From Sergeia podlipaevii (lineage: Eukaryota; Euglenozoa; Kinetoplastea; Trypanosomatida; Trypanosomatidae), in the NCBI GenBank assembly GCA_030849805.1, contig JASANZ010002032.1:1-36885 (forward strand): a stretch of DNA of 36,885 nucleotides, written 5' to 3'. Positions 9,613-18,621 of the stretch are shown piece by piece; within the stretch, counting starts at the first letter, position 1; the number at the start of each line of letters is the position of its first letter. The notes beneath the pieces are model-generated. The model did no database searches. It worked only from the letters and a program-made list of their open reading frames with translations, and was not told the origin of the DNA. Both the position numbers and the translations under genes were made by a program.

Positions 9613-12600
9613 TTACCGCTGAGCAGGACTAACAGGCGGGAGTCGCATCGACGACGACGTCGGCCGTGCTGCATCCCCTAGCGCACGTTCCATGGCATCG
9701 ACGTATGCCCTTAACATTCGGATCTCGGTCCTGTTATCCTCAATGGCACGTGGCGGCGCTGGTGGCTTCAGCTTCGGAAGTCGATTCCCAGAGGCATTTA
9801 GGGGCACTCGAGACCTACTAGCGGCCTGGCTAGAAGTCGCTGACCGGGTGGAGGCGGCGGGACCGCCACCAGCGAAGCTGCTGTCTACCCCAGCGTCTGT
9901 GCTGGCATCTGCATTGCTCGCGCGCTTCGCCTTACGCGTTCCTTGAGCTCTGCGCAGAGCCTCATCCGCGGCAACGTAAGTGCGCAGCTGAGCGATCTCT
10001 CCCCGCAGCTCGTGGATCTCGCGAATAAGAGCGAGGTTCTCCACCATCATATCGGACACCTCCTTGCGGTTGCGCTCCTGATCCGCCTTCACCTTACGCC
10101 GCAGAGCCTCCACAGAAGTAGACAGAAATTGTAGCTGATCAGCGAACTCCTGCTTGATCTGGGGCTCTGCTTGTGCAATACGCTGTCCACCACGCGCGAT
10201 GACGTGGTTCTGGTATAGTCGGGAGACAATATCTCTCAGCTGAGCCGGCTCTTGCAGCGCCGCAGCGAGCTCGCCAACGTCCTTCTGCACACGGCTCTTG
10301 TACGTCTGGAAGTCCTTCATACGGTTCAGCAGTTGCTTGATGTGCTGCTGCTGATGCAGCAAGTCGGTCTTGAGCTCATCAATGTTTCCGTAGAGGGTGA
10401 TGTTGTTCTCGTGCAGTGCCTCCAGCTCGCGGTTCTTGAGGGTAATGCGCTGGTTGTGTTGCACGATCTCACGCTGCTTCGGCTCCATCTGGGCCTTGAG
10501 CTGGCGGATGCGGTGGTCCAACACAAACTTATGCTTCTCCAGCTCTTGATTTTGCTTCTTGAGGGCGTAAATACGCTTCTCCTTCTCTCCAATGACGGCG
10601 TCGCGCTCATCGATGTCTTGGTGAAGTTGAGAAATCTGATGACTCAGGTCGCTGAGTTGCGCACTGAGAGCTGCCTTGGCACTATCCAGCAGGCGCACCT
10701 CGCTCGCCCGCACCTCGATCTCCTTCTCGATGCGCAGCGCGTTCTTGCGCATGATGGCGCCATCGCCCTTCATATGCAAGAACCTCTCTCGCAGCGTGCG
10801 TAGGTCGCCGTTGTTTCGGTTGTATATTGACTGCGACTCCGCATCCGTGTCAAGTTCCAGTTGGTGAAGAGTCTCCTTATTGGTGAACAGGGATCGGTCC
10901 ACCTGCCTTGTCAGCTTCTCCAGAGCCTCGCGGCGCTGAGAGAGAATGTCATCAAAGCGCTCGGCATCCTCGCGCACCTCGCGTTCGATCGTCGCCTCGG
11001 TATTCTCGAGCGCGCCGGCGTGCTGTATCTTGTTAACCTCTAGCGTGTGCTGCAGATCGCTGCACATGTCTTCCAGCTCCTGTACCTCTCGCTGCCTTGT
11101 GCGCTCCAGCTTCTCCATCGCCCGCGCCGCCTCCGACTCCTTCTCTAACTTGATCGCAACAAAGGAACGCTCCTGCTCTGACTTGGTGTTCCACAAGGTA
11201 GCGTACTCGGTGGAAAGAGCAGCCGCGTCGCTCTTGAACTCCTCTGCCCTCTCCCGCACACGGGCACCTTGCTCGTGGTTGCGGCGTTTCTCCTCGCTGT
11301 CAATGTCTGTCTTTAGCTTTTCAATCTGCTGCCGCAACATGTCCATTTCTATCTTGCGTTCCTCTATCTCACGCTGGGTGACGAGCACCTCGTCGGTCTG
11401 GCTGGGCGAGCCGGTGTCGTGTACGCGCTGCCGCATCCCTTCCTCGCGAACGTCCCAAATGAAAAAACTTCCGTCGGAACTCGCGGTGTAGAGGGTGGTC
11501 TCGTCGAAGGACAGCACCATTTTTGTAATCTTGCCGTGGTGAGCTGAGAGCGGGGCTTCCTGCACGCCAGCTTGAAGAGGGAACGTCATCACCTTCACGG
11601 AGCCGTCGTCCGCGCCGCCAAACAGCATGCGCTGGTGCGGTGCCACCGTCAAACACGTCAGTGCCGCCTCTGAGAACTCATAATCTTCAGACGCTGTGTT
11701 GGCGACGTTGAGGCCATGGCGGTCCATCTCCCGCAGAGTCACCCGCCAGTTCACTTCTAGCGCCATGGAAGATGTCGGGGCCGCGACTGTCCAGACGTTC
11801 CGGTCGTCGGAGGCGGTAGCCATGTATTGATACCGCTTATCGCTGTGCTCCGCCTCCTTTCGCATCTCCGTGATGCTCCAGTCTACGAGCATGCCATCGA
11901 TAGAGCAGGTCACAATGCGGTTATCGGTCGGGTACGGAGTCGTGGAGCACCACTGCATGTCCTTGATGCGCTGTGGATGCCCGCGCAGCTGCCCATGGAG
12001 CTCGCAGGTGGCAGAGTTGAAGATATCCACCAAGTTGCCGTGCATGATGGCAAAGAACTGACCACCATGAGCAAACTTGACGTCCGCGGCGTTACGAAAA
12101 TTAATACCGCAGCGCTCGCGCAGCGAGTTCCATAATATGCTAAGAACGCGCACTTTATCAGGAAAGCACACCACCGCCATCAGACCGTTCGGGTGAATGG
12201 CAACCGCGCCTGGCTCCAGCTTAAAGAACTGACATATTTCCTGCTTATTCGTAGACGTGTTCCACACACGAACGCTGCGGTCAGTGCTAGTGGTGATGAG
12301 AAATGGCTTGCGCACGCTGCAATCCATGCCAACGATTTTGCCAGTGTGAAATGGCTGACACACCGACTCAAAGGCGGGACCCTTGCTCAAATCGATCTTG
12401 TTCCAGTTCTGTCTAAAGTCCACAGCATAGATCTTGCCCGCGCGCGTGGCGAGCGCGAGGTTCTCCTCAGACTGGTCCAGTGCCAAGCAAGACACGCCAA
12501 AGCCAAAGCCTGTCTCTTCAAAATACATCGGGGCAGAGCCCGCTGAGGTGATCTTGCCTTGACGAGACCCAGTCATCCCAACAGAGGCAACAGCGCCATC

Positions 12601-14001
12601 AGATGTCAAAGGACGACTGTCGCCCGCAGCACCTGCACTGTGTGTCCCGGACAGTTGATGCTGGCCCAGCTGCTGATGCTGCGGTTGGCCTAAATGATTC
12701 GAGACAGATGAAAGGACAGCAGCGCTGTTGACCTGGAACCTGCGCTTGTACGTGCTGGGCATGTTTGGTGCAGATTTACCGCTTTGCTCCGCAGCAGCGG
12801 CAGCGCGCGCGGCCTCCTTGACAATGGCCCCAGCCCCAGTAGAGCTGCTCCCGGTGCCACCGCCGCTGATGGTCGCACCAACTCCTAAAGAGCTGCCAGC
12901 TGCTATTCCCAGTGCGGCCACGGTGGCGGCACTGAGCGTCTCGCCGGGCTCGACCATAGGCACCTGAAGTGTGCAAGCAAGGTAGTACCCGGACTCCCGC
13001 ACGCTTTCATCCTGTATCTCAAAGACTGACACCTCGCCGCGGTCTGTGCCAGCAACAAAGCCGTTCCGTGTCGGCACGATCGCCGTAACCATCGGGACCA
13101 CCTCGTTTGCATAAGACGTGGACGAGGCGAAGGATGGCACACTGTCTTCTACCGTGTGTAAGTACTGGCCTCGGTCAATGAGAATGATGCCGCCACGCTT
13201 CATGGCAGCCACCAGCCGCTCAGAGGTAATCCACCTGTGCGTCACGAAGACCTCCTGCTGCTCTCGCGCATACCCACAGCTGGGCATCGGCTGCAGCATG
13301 CCATCAGAGAACTTGTAGTAGCGCATAAGGCCAATGCCGGAGACGGTAATCATGAGGGAGTCCGCAGGACAGATGGCCACCTCAGTGACAAGTTGCGGGG
13401 CACTGTTTGAACCGCCCGCTGCAGGGCCTCCACCACGGCCCTTGCGGGGAGTATTTCGCGCTGCTGCGCCTCCCTTCACGTTTTGATGAGAGGTCGAGCT
13501 GACCTCTGCCTCAGGAAGGTGCGCCGCCGTGCCCTCAAGTCCGGCGGTGGCAGCCAGCGAGAGAGAAGCCAACGGTTTCGAGCGCTCCCAATTCCAGTAG
13601 TACAGATTCCATCCAGGAGCACCGCCCTGTGTCACCAGATGACGACCATCAGCGCTGAAGGTCATCGCAACAAAACGGTCGCTGCCAGGATCTGCAACGC
13701 TGAGCACCTTGCGGCGCTTGCGGGTGACAGTGTCGATGATCTGAATCTGTGGATTCTCGCCTCCTTCTGCAATGGCAACAAATTTCTTGTTTGAACTGAC
13801 AGCCATGGCAGTGACGCCAGCACTCTGGTACCCAGCCTCGAGAAAGCGTTGCCCGTTGGTCGAGAGCGTGTGTAATGCGATGGCTTTGCCTACTGGATAC
13901 ATGAGGGTGCCATCGTCAAGCCAGTTTAGACAGTTGCGCACGTCATTGCGCAAACCAAACGCGTGGCGCTTCACAAGGCCACGTCCCTCTCTGCCGTCCA
14001 T
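9613..14001 (-). CDS. CFAP57: Cilia- and flagella-associated protein 57 (WDR65)
   Basis: Axonemal scaffold protein of motile flagella; in other organisms CFAP57 helps dock a subset of inner dynein arms. The 1462 residues have the family's two-part build. WD40 blades fill about residues 20-855, including SVRVWNTSTNKQE (~576), IVTCSIDGMLVDWSI (~696) and TASSDGSFFIWDVREEG (~839). A long, heptad-rich coiled coil spans about 870-1345, followed by a Ser/Ala/Pro tail. The N-terminus KRHAFGLRNDVRNCLNWLDD is characteristic of the family. It exceeds the usual ~1250 residues because of low-complexity inserts in the WD40 half (about 150-200 and 355-495) and the tail. The start is the first ATG after the acceptor at 14042-14041; the stop is TAA. 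Confidence 0.93.
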   Translation of the reverse strand: MDGREGRGLVKRHAFGLRNDVRNCLNWLDDGTLMYPVGKAIALHTLSTNGQRFLEAGYQSAGVTAMAVSSNKKFVAIAEGGENPQIQIIDTVTRKRRKVLSVADPGSDRFVAMTFSADGRHLVTQGGAPGWNLYYWNWERSKPLASLSLAATAGLEGTAAHLPEAEVSSTSHQNVKGGAAARNTPRKGRGGGPAAGGSNSAPQLVTEVAICPADSLMITVSGIGLMRYYKFSDGMLQPMPSCGYAREQQEVFVTHRWITSERLVAAMKRGGIILIDRGQYLHTVEDSVPSFASSTSYANEVVPMVTAIVPTRNGFVAGTDRGEVSVFEIQDESVRESGYYLACTLQVPMVEPGETLSAATVAALGIAAGSSLGVGATISGGGTGSSSTGAGAIVKEAARAAAAAEQSGKSAPNMPSTYKRRFQVNSAAVLSSVSNHLGQPQHQQLGQHQLSGTHSAGAAGDSRPLTSDGAVASVGMTGSRQGKITSAGSAPMYFEETGFGFGVSCLALDQSEENLALATRAGKIYAVDFRQNWNKIDLSKGPAFESVCQPFHTGKIVGMDCSVRKPFLITTSTDRSVRVWNTSTNKQEICQFFKLEPGAVAIHPNGLMAVVCFPDKVRVLSILWNSLRERCGINFRNAADVKFAHGGQFFAIMHGNLVDIFNSATCELHGQLRGHPQRIKDMQWCSTTPYPTDNRIVTCSIDGMLVDWSITEMRKEAEHSDKRYQYMATASDDRNVWTVAAPTSSMALEVNWRVTLREMDRHGLNVANTASEDYEFSEAALTCLTVAPHQRMLFGGADDGSVKVMTFPLQAGVQEAPLSAHHGKITKMVLSFDETTLYTASSDGSFFIWDVREEGMRQRVHDTGSPSQTDEVLVTQREIEERKIEMDMLRQQIEKLKTDIDSEEKRRNHEQGARVRERAEEFKSDAAALSTEYATLWNTKSEQERSFVAIKLEKESEAARAMEKLERTRQREVQELEDMCSDLQHTLEVNKIQHAGALENTEATIEREVREDAERFDDILSQRREALEKLTRQVDRSLFTNKETLHQLELDTDAESQSIYNRNNGDLRTLRERFLHMKGDGAIMRKNALRIEKEIEVRASEVRLLDSAKAALSAQLSDLSHQISQLHQDIDERDAVIGEKEKRIYALKKQNQELEKHKFVLDHRIRQLKAQMEPKQREIVQHNQRITLKNRELEALHENNITLYGNIDELKTDLLHQQQHIKQLLNRMKDFQTYKSRVQKDVGELAAALQEPAQLRDIVSRLYQNHVIARGGQRIAQAEPQIKQEFADQLQFLSTSVEALRRKVKADQERNRKEVSDMMVENLALIREIHELRGEIAQLRTYVAADEALRRAQGTRKAKRASNADASTDAGVDSSFAGGGPAASTRSATSSQAASRSRVPLNASGNRLPKLKPPAPPRAIEDNRTEIRMLRAYVDAMERALGDAARPTSSSMRLPPVSPAQR

Positions 14002-14040
14002 GACGTGTGTGTGCTTTCTTTCTTCTATCTATATACAATA

Positions 14041-14089
14041 CTAAAACGAAAGAAAAACAGTTATAAACAAAAAAAAGGGAGGAGGAGGT
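14041..14089 (-). promoter_or_regulatory. Spliced-leader acceptor region of CFAP57
   Basis: A strong sense-strand pyrimidine tract (CTCCTCCTCCC then T and CTTT runs) ends at the AG at 14042-14041, giving a 39-base 5' UTR. Confidence 0.6.
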
Positions 14090-14773
14090 AGATGGCAACG
14101 AAATAAAATGTGAGCAACAGTAAATTACAGTGTCTTCCTTCGCAACTTGCTGACATTCAATTTATCATTATTTCATCACTGCTGTGACTTTGTTAATCAT
14201 TTTTTTTTATTGTTGTTATTTTGGATTATGATTTCTCTCTATCAACAGCTTATTCAATTTTATTGCTAATGATAAGTCTAACCACCAAGATAGTGTGAAG
14301 AGAGTTTATTTTTTAAAAAAAAGAATGAAGGAGGCGATATATATTTTTATGTGTGTGAGCAACAACAAACGTTCTTGTATACGTCAATGTTTCATACACC
14401 AGCCAATAACAAACAAGGGAGAAAGGGGTGGGGCAGAGGGAGAGAGGTAATGTGTATGCGTGTGGGTTCCATTTTAAACAAAAAAAATGCAATTGTGTCA
14501 ACTGAGAATGTGCAAGAGACAAGATGTTTTGCTTCGCCGCATGTACGCCGTATGAAAAGAAGAAGAACGTTTAAAAAAATATTTAGAGATCTCTACTTTA
14601 TCGCCTAATCTCCCCGCCACCACCACGCATTGCTATCCGCACAACCTAGTACCCTCTCCCTCCACATCTCGCTACTTCTAGCCCAACCTTGTTCTAGCTC
14701 TCAAACCCCTTTCATCCATTCATCAGTCCTATCCGTCGCCGTTTATTCTCACCACTCCACATAGTACCGATCT
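14090..14773. other. Spacer, 3' UTR of the TIM50-like gene
   Basis: The first ~170 bases beyond the TIM50 stop (14604-14773) are C/T-rich on the plus strand, so purine-rich in the mRNA. The remainder is AT-rich with homopolymer runs. No gene is seen. Confidence 0.6.
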
Positions 14774-15910
14774 TCATTTAACCTTCACGCCATGCCCGTG
14801 CAGGTAGCCAGGAGTGTATTTGTTCCCCACGAAGTAGAACACTCCTCGAGCAATCTCATCCGGTAGTTGGCGAATCGCGAGGTTGCACGGGATTTCTTTA
14901 ATCTCTGGGTTACGCCGCTTTGCATCCTCCAGGTACTCCTCCACCGGCGTTCCAGAGTTCTCAAGATCCTGCAAGATTGCCTTGATGGTGCTGAGAGCGT
15001 GATCGTTGGCAGGGTAGTCCTGCCCGGTATCCATGTGCTCACCACGAATAAAGTCTTCGACGAGAATAGCATTCGCATTGCAGTTGCGCACACTCAACGG
15101 CCGGTTTTCTATAATAATCGTATCGTCGATGGGACGCTTGAGCCAGAAGATATTCTTTTCATAATAGTTATCCCTTGTAAACCAGTCGTTGCTGCGCGTG
15201 ATGTACTGCGAGACGCGCACCCCAGAGGGGTCAATGACGGACAGCACCTGCCGCATGTAACGGTCGCTACACGCGGACCACAGAATCACCTCCGCATCAA
15301 CCGAGGTGAGGTAGTCAAGCAGTTCCGCCAAGTAAGGACGTGCAACAAGGCCAGCCTTCAGACGAAAGGCTTTATCCCCATAGGAGACAATGGTTTCATC
15401 CACGTCCAGCACCACAGTAAGGCGGCTCTTGTAGTTTTTCTTCTTGGGGCCGATGAGTCCCAACGTCTGCTGCTGCTGCCGCTGCATCTGGGTCAGCATA
15501 GCTCCTGCAGCCACAATAAGAATGAGCATGCTAAGAAAATAGTACTTGGCGCCGCGATCCGCAAGCATGCGCTTGATGTACTCACGAAATCGCTTCGCGC
15601 CGTAGAAACGGTCATCAGTGTAGTCCTTCCAGGCGTTTTCTTTGTTAGCGTAGAGATGAATGCCCTGGTTGACGGCGCGGCTAGAGGCGGTGCCCACAGG
15701 GCCTGCTGCTCTCTCGGCATAACCGCCGTGTTTATTCGCGGTGCTCCCACGCAGTCGTCGTGACCGCTCAAAGAGCTCGCCGGGCGTCTGGCGCTCCTTG
15801 CCGTGAGTGACATCGCTTCTGCTGCTACTGCTGCCCGTGGTGCTCATGCCTAAACGAAAGAACCACCACGATGACCCTCCCAGCAAATGAATGGAAGTAC
15901 GTCGATACAT
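14774..15910 (-). CDS. TIM50: TIM50-like subunit of the mitochondrial inner-membrane translocase (FCP1/NIF domain)
   Basis: Receptor subunit that passes presequence proteins to the inner-membrane translocase. Residues 1-21 (MYRRTSIHLLGGSSWWFFRL) look like a presequence. A single membrane segment lies at 123-140 (YFLSMLILIVAAGAML). The FCP1-like HAD domain follows at 163-350, with the phosphatase signature DVDET (Asp169, Asp171, Thr173), VILWSACSDRYMRQVL (208-223), the conserved WFTRDNYYEKN region (243-253) and ILVEDF (282-287). The intact DxDxT is notable: trypanosome Tim50 keeps it and has been reported to have phosphatase activity, whereas it is altered in many fungal and animal homologues. 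The start is ambiguous: no AG lies between the nearest T tract and this ATG, and Met22 (15847) is an alternative. The stop is TGA. Confidence 0.92.
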   Translation of the reverse strand: MYRRTSIHLLGGSSWWFFRLGMSTTGSSSSRSDVTHGKERQTPGELFERSRRLRGSTANKHGGYAERAAGPVGTASSRAVNQGIHLYANKENAWKDYTDDRFYGAKRFREYIKRMLADRGAKYYFLSMLILIVAAGAMLTQMQRQQQQTLGLIGPKKKNYKSRLTVVLDVDETIVSYGDKAFRLKAGLVARPYLAELLDYLTSVDAEVILWSACSDRYMRQVLSVIDPSGVRVSQYITRSNDWFTRDNYYEKNIFWLKRPIDDTIIIENRPLSVRNCNANAILVEDFIRGEHMDTGQDYPANDHALSTIKAILQDLENSGTPVEEYLEDAKRRNPEIKEIPCNLAIRQLPDEIARGVFYFVGNKYTPGYLHGHGVKVK

Positions 15911-16507
15911 TTTATTGATGTACAGTGTTTAAAAAAAAAAACGTATACAATGATATATTCTTTTCACCTCCTCTCCTTATGCGTATGTGTGTGTGCGTGT
16001 GTGCGTTCTGTGTTATGTCGATAAATGTTTTATTGTTTCCCTCTTTGAAGGAAAAAAAATGAGAGAAGGGGTTTAACGCCTGAGTAATGCAACGACAACT
16101 TACTGAAAGGAAGAAGGTGGTGCTTTCAATACATAACATGAGAGAGAGAGAGAGAGAAAGAGGCAAGATAGTAGAGATTTTAAATGCAAGCAAGATGCGA
16201 TCACCGCAAAAAAAAAAAAAATACACTAATTGAAGAATAAAGTAAGATTGAAACTTTAGCTACTCAAAATGCAACTTTTGTTACTGTGGAAGTTTCCTTC
16301 AAAAAGAGTATGGAGAGAGAGATTGACCTCCCATCAGCAAAGATATCGACGTCTGCCATCACCACCACCACCAACACCACAAAGCACCATTCATCATCAT
16401 GCAAAAGGTCTTCCCTCCTTCCTTCCCTCTCCTATATACGCAACACAAAAAAAAAAATGAAGAAAGTGGGTCACACACACACACACGCGCACGCGACTCA
16501 TATTCAT
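15911..16507. other. Spacer: TIM50 5' region and VKOR-like gene 3' UTR
   Basis: It holds an 11-base T tract on the sense strand (15931-15941), a possible distal acceptor AG at 15961-15960, a (GT)n run near 15988-16001, and (GA)n at 16141-16158. The distal part is 3' UTR of the VKOR-like gene with an (AC)n run near 16474-16486. No gene is seen. Confidence 0.55.
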
Positions 16508-16993
16508 TCACGCAGCCTTCATTTTATTCTTGCTGCTGCTGCTCAATATGCAACGCCCCTTGACTGGACTCCGTCGCCACCAGCGGTACGCAAGCACAAA
16601 CGTACATATATTCACCACATAGATGGAGCAGCACACTACACAAAGGTCGCGTAAAACGACAGTGAGTATAAACGCCAAGCACACAGTCGCAAGCACACTC
16701 GCCGTACTCAAGAACAGCATCAGCACCGGGCTCCATGAGCAGCACATCTCTACCAGATAAAATCCCATGCCGACTACTGCATTGGAGGTCTTGGGGAGGC
16801 CAAAGAACTGTGTGGCGCTACCAAAATCAGAGGAAAAGACCTTCGTGCACGAGAATGGGCCAATGTCACATGCGGCACGGAATTCCTGGCCAAACTGCTT
16901 AGCATGCTCCATCCTCATCTCGACCGAGTAGGCGTAGGACGATAAGAAAAAGCCAGCAAGACACAGCAGGAAAATGCCAATGTGAAGCCTCAT
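16508..16993 (-). CDS. Vitamin K epoxide reductase (VKOR) family membrane oxidoreductase
   Basis: A 161-residue four-helix membrane protein, close to the length of animal VKORC1. Helices lie at about 4-22, 72-85, 88-110 and 112-138. The luminal loop pair is Cys42 and Cys49 in ACDIGPFSCTKVFSSDFG, closely matching the family's C-D-x...S-C-S-K-V-F-S-S signature, with one residue fewer between the cysteines than in human VKORC1. The active-site CxxC is Cys118-Val-Val-Cys121 in RDLCVVCCSIYVVN. SNAVVGMGFYL (70-80) matches the conserved Asn/Ser-containing segment. The complete cysteine set suggests an active quinone-coupled thiol oxidase. A role in secretory-pathway disulfide formation, rather than vitamin K recycling, is inference. 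Helix 1 may double as the signal sequence. The stop is TGA. Confidence 0.88.
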   Translation of the reverse strand: MRLHIGIFLLCLAGFFLSSYAYSVEMRMEHAKQFGQEFRAACDIGPFSCTKVFSSDFGSATQFFGLPKTSNAVVGMGFYLVEMCCSWSPVLMLFLSTASVLATVCLAFILTVVLRDLCVVCCSIYVVNICTFVLAYRWWRRSPVKGRCILSSSSKNKMKAA

Positions 16994-17901
16994 CGTGTGT
17001 ATGTTCTGTGCCTTCTTCTTTATTTTTTTCTCACCCTACTCTGATATAGATTGGCGAGCGCTGAACGTAATTTCAAAGTGGAAAGGTAACGAAAAAAAAA
17101 AAAAATGTGAATAGTAAATGATTAACAATTACGTCTTTTAAAAATTAATTCTTTTTTATCTTTCAAAAATGAAGAATGGAATCTTTCTATTGCTGAAAAG
17201 AAAAAAAAAAAGTACAGCACCTTTGTGCACTATCTGTTTGTGTACGTATTCGAGTAGAGTGGCTTTTTTTTGTGTGTAGGCTTTCTCATTTATTTTTTTA
17301 TTTTTGAAAAGGAGAAAAAAAAAATGAAAGAGAACACTTAGGAAAGAAAAAAACATATCTGCAAAACATATTAATCAGCGATATTGCACGTATCGTAGCG
17401 CGCAGGTTGCGAAAAAAAAAAAAAAAACTTCAGCATAGTTGCTTATTCATTCATTCATCCAAAAGGTATGTAGTGAGCACAGTGGTGCAATCATCCACAG
17501 CGAGAGCGAGAGAGAGAGAGAGAGATTATGTAATGTCCCAAGCCTATTTTGCCATCGTCGTCACTGTTGTTGTTTCACAACTGGCGCATGTGCGAGAAAA
17601 GGGAAAAAAAAAATTAAGAAAAGAGGGGGGAAGTGGAGAGTACCTGTATTTATGTATGTATGCGAGTGTATGCGTATGCGTGTGTGAGTGTATGCGTGTC
17701 GCGCCTTATCGGCTGCTGGCACGCTCCAGCACTGGCAACTGCATCCTGTGCAACTGTTCATTTGCATCCCTCTTCTCCCCCCCCCCCTTCTCCATGCTAT
17801 GCATCTACATCGAATTATCTCTCTTTTTAAAGGGTTGCTTTTCTATTCCTTCTTCTATTCTCCCCCTTTCTCCACCCGCCTCCAACTTATTTATTTTACT
17901 T
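16994..17901. other. Spacer: VKOR-like 5' UTR and phosducin-like gene 3' UTR
   Basis: After the VKOR acceptor, the stretch is AT-rich with A runs at 17202-17211, 17315-17324 and 17412-17426, a (GA)n run at 17502-17525, TATG/TGCG-type repeats at about 17648-17700, and a C-rich run at 17778-17788. The last ~200 bases before the phosducin-like stop are pyrimidine-rich on the plus strand. No gene is seen. Confidence 0.6.
17061..17106 (-). promoter_or_regulatory. Spliced-leader acceptor region of the VKOR-like gene
   Basis: The sense strand carries a 14-base T run (17092-17105) and further pyrimidines before the first AG at 17062-17061, giving a 67-base 5' UTR. Confidence 0.6.
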
Positions 17902-18621
17902 TTAGTTGCCCTCTTCCATAAGCAGAGTGCGCACAATGCGCTCGCGCAGCAGGTCCGCGTCCAGTAGGCCGTCCTCGTTGGTGCAGCCTTCAAAGCCTAA
18001 GATGCGGTCAACGCACACGTCATCCTTAAAGAGCAAGCAGCAAGGAAGTGTGGTCACATGCAGACGCTCCACCAGAAACGGTGATCGCTCAGCATCAATT
18101 TTGGCGAACTTGATGGCGAGAATGGTCTTGGCGAGCTCGGACAAGCGGCGGTCCATCACCTTGCAAGATTCAAAATCTTTATGATAGAAATGAATGCAGC
18201 AGCGCTCGCTGCCACCCTTCTCGCGCACCACAATGTTAAAAAACTCGTCCTGGGAGATCTCACGATACTCGCCGTGCTGCTTGCTGCGCCACACAGCCTC
18301 CTTATCGTGATCCAGCTTCATGCGCTGCATCCGCATTCTGCGCAACTCCATCAATTCATCGTCACTGTCGTCGTCCACATCGACGCCGCCGCGCTCGAGC
18401 TTGGCTTGAGTCTTCTCCGCCTCGGGATTATACACTGGCACCCCATTATCTCTCTTCGCCTCCGCTACGGGGCGACGGTGGGTGGGGATAATGTCGTTTG
18501 GATCGCGGTTCTGCATGTACTCCTTCGTGGCCATCTGCTCGATGGTGGCGGTGAGGTTCTCATTCGCCTTGAGGTTGCTAGCCTCATTGACGACGCCGCT
18601 AGACTTACCAGATCCTAACAT
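17902..18621 (-). CDS. Phosducin-like protein of the TXNDC9/PhLP3 type
   Basis: A cytosolic co-factor thought to tune the CCT/TRiC chaperonin in tubulin and actin folding. It has 239 residues, close to animal TXNDC9 (~226). An N-terminal region ends in an acidic patch and basic helix (DVDDDSDDELMELRRMRMQR, 81-100). The family hallmark KQHGEYREI (114-122) follows. A thioredoxin-like domain spans about 123-235: IHFYHKDFESCKVMDRRL (143-160), KFAKIDAERSPFLVERL (171-187) and the cis-Pro region TTLPCCLLF (190-198). Only one cysteine (Cys153) remains where thioredoxins have CxxC, as in the family, so redox activity is not expected. Given the importance of tubulin in flagellates it may support axoneme building, as inference. 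The stop is TAA. Confidence 0.92.
   Translation of the reverse strand: MLGSGKSSGVVNEASNLKANENLTATIEQMATKEYMQNRDPNDIIPTHRRPVAEAKRDNGVPVYNPEAEKTQAKLERGGVDVDDDSDDELMELRRMRMQRMKLDHDKEAVWRSKQHGEYREISQDEFFNIVVREKGGSERCCIHFYHKDFESCKVMDRRLSELAKTILAIKFAKIDAERSPFLVERLHVTTLPCCLLFKDDVCVDRILGFEGCTNEDGLLDADLLRERIVRTLLMEEGN

Noticed and set aside
10252..10803. 183-codon plus-strand frame, Leu-rich, opposite CFAP57
   Set aside because: Mirror of the coiled-coil codons (Glu, Gln and Lys read in reverse); no independent evidence.
14867..15763. 298-codon plus-strand frame opposite TIM50
   Set aside because: Antisense shadow of a well-supported conserved gene.
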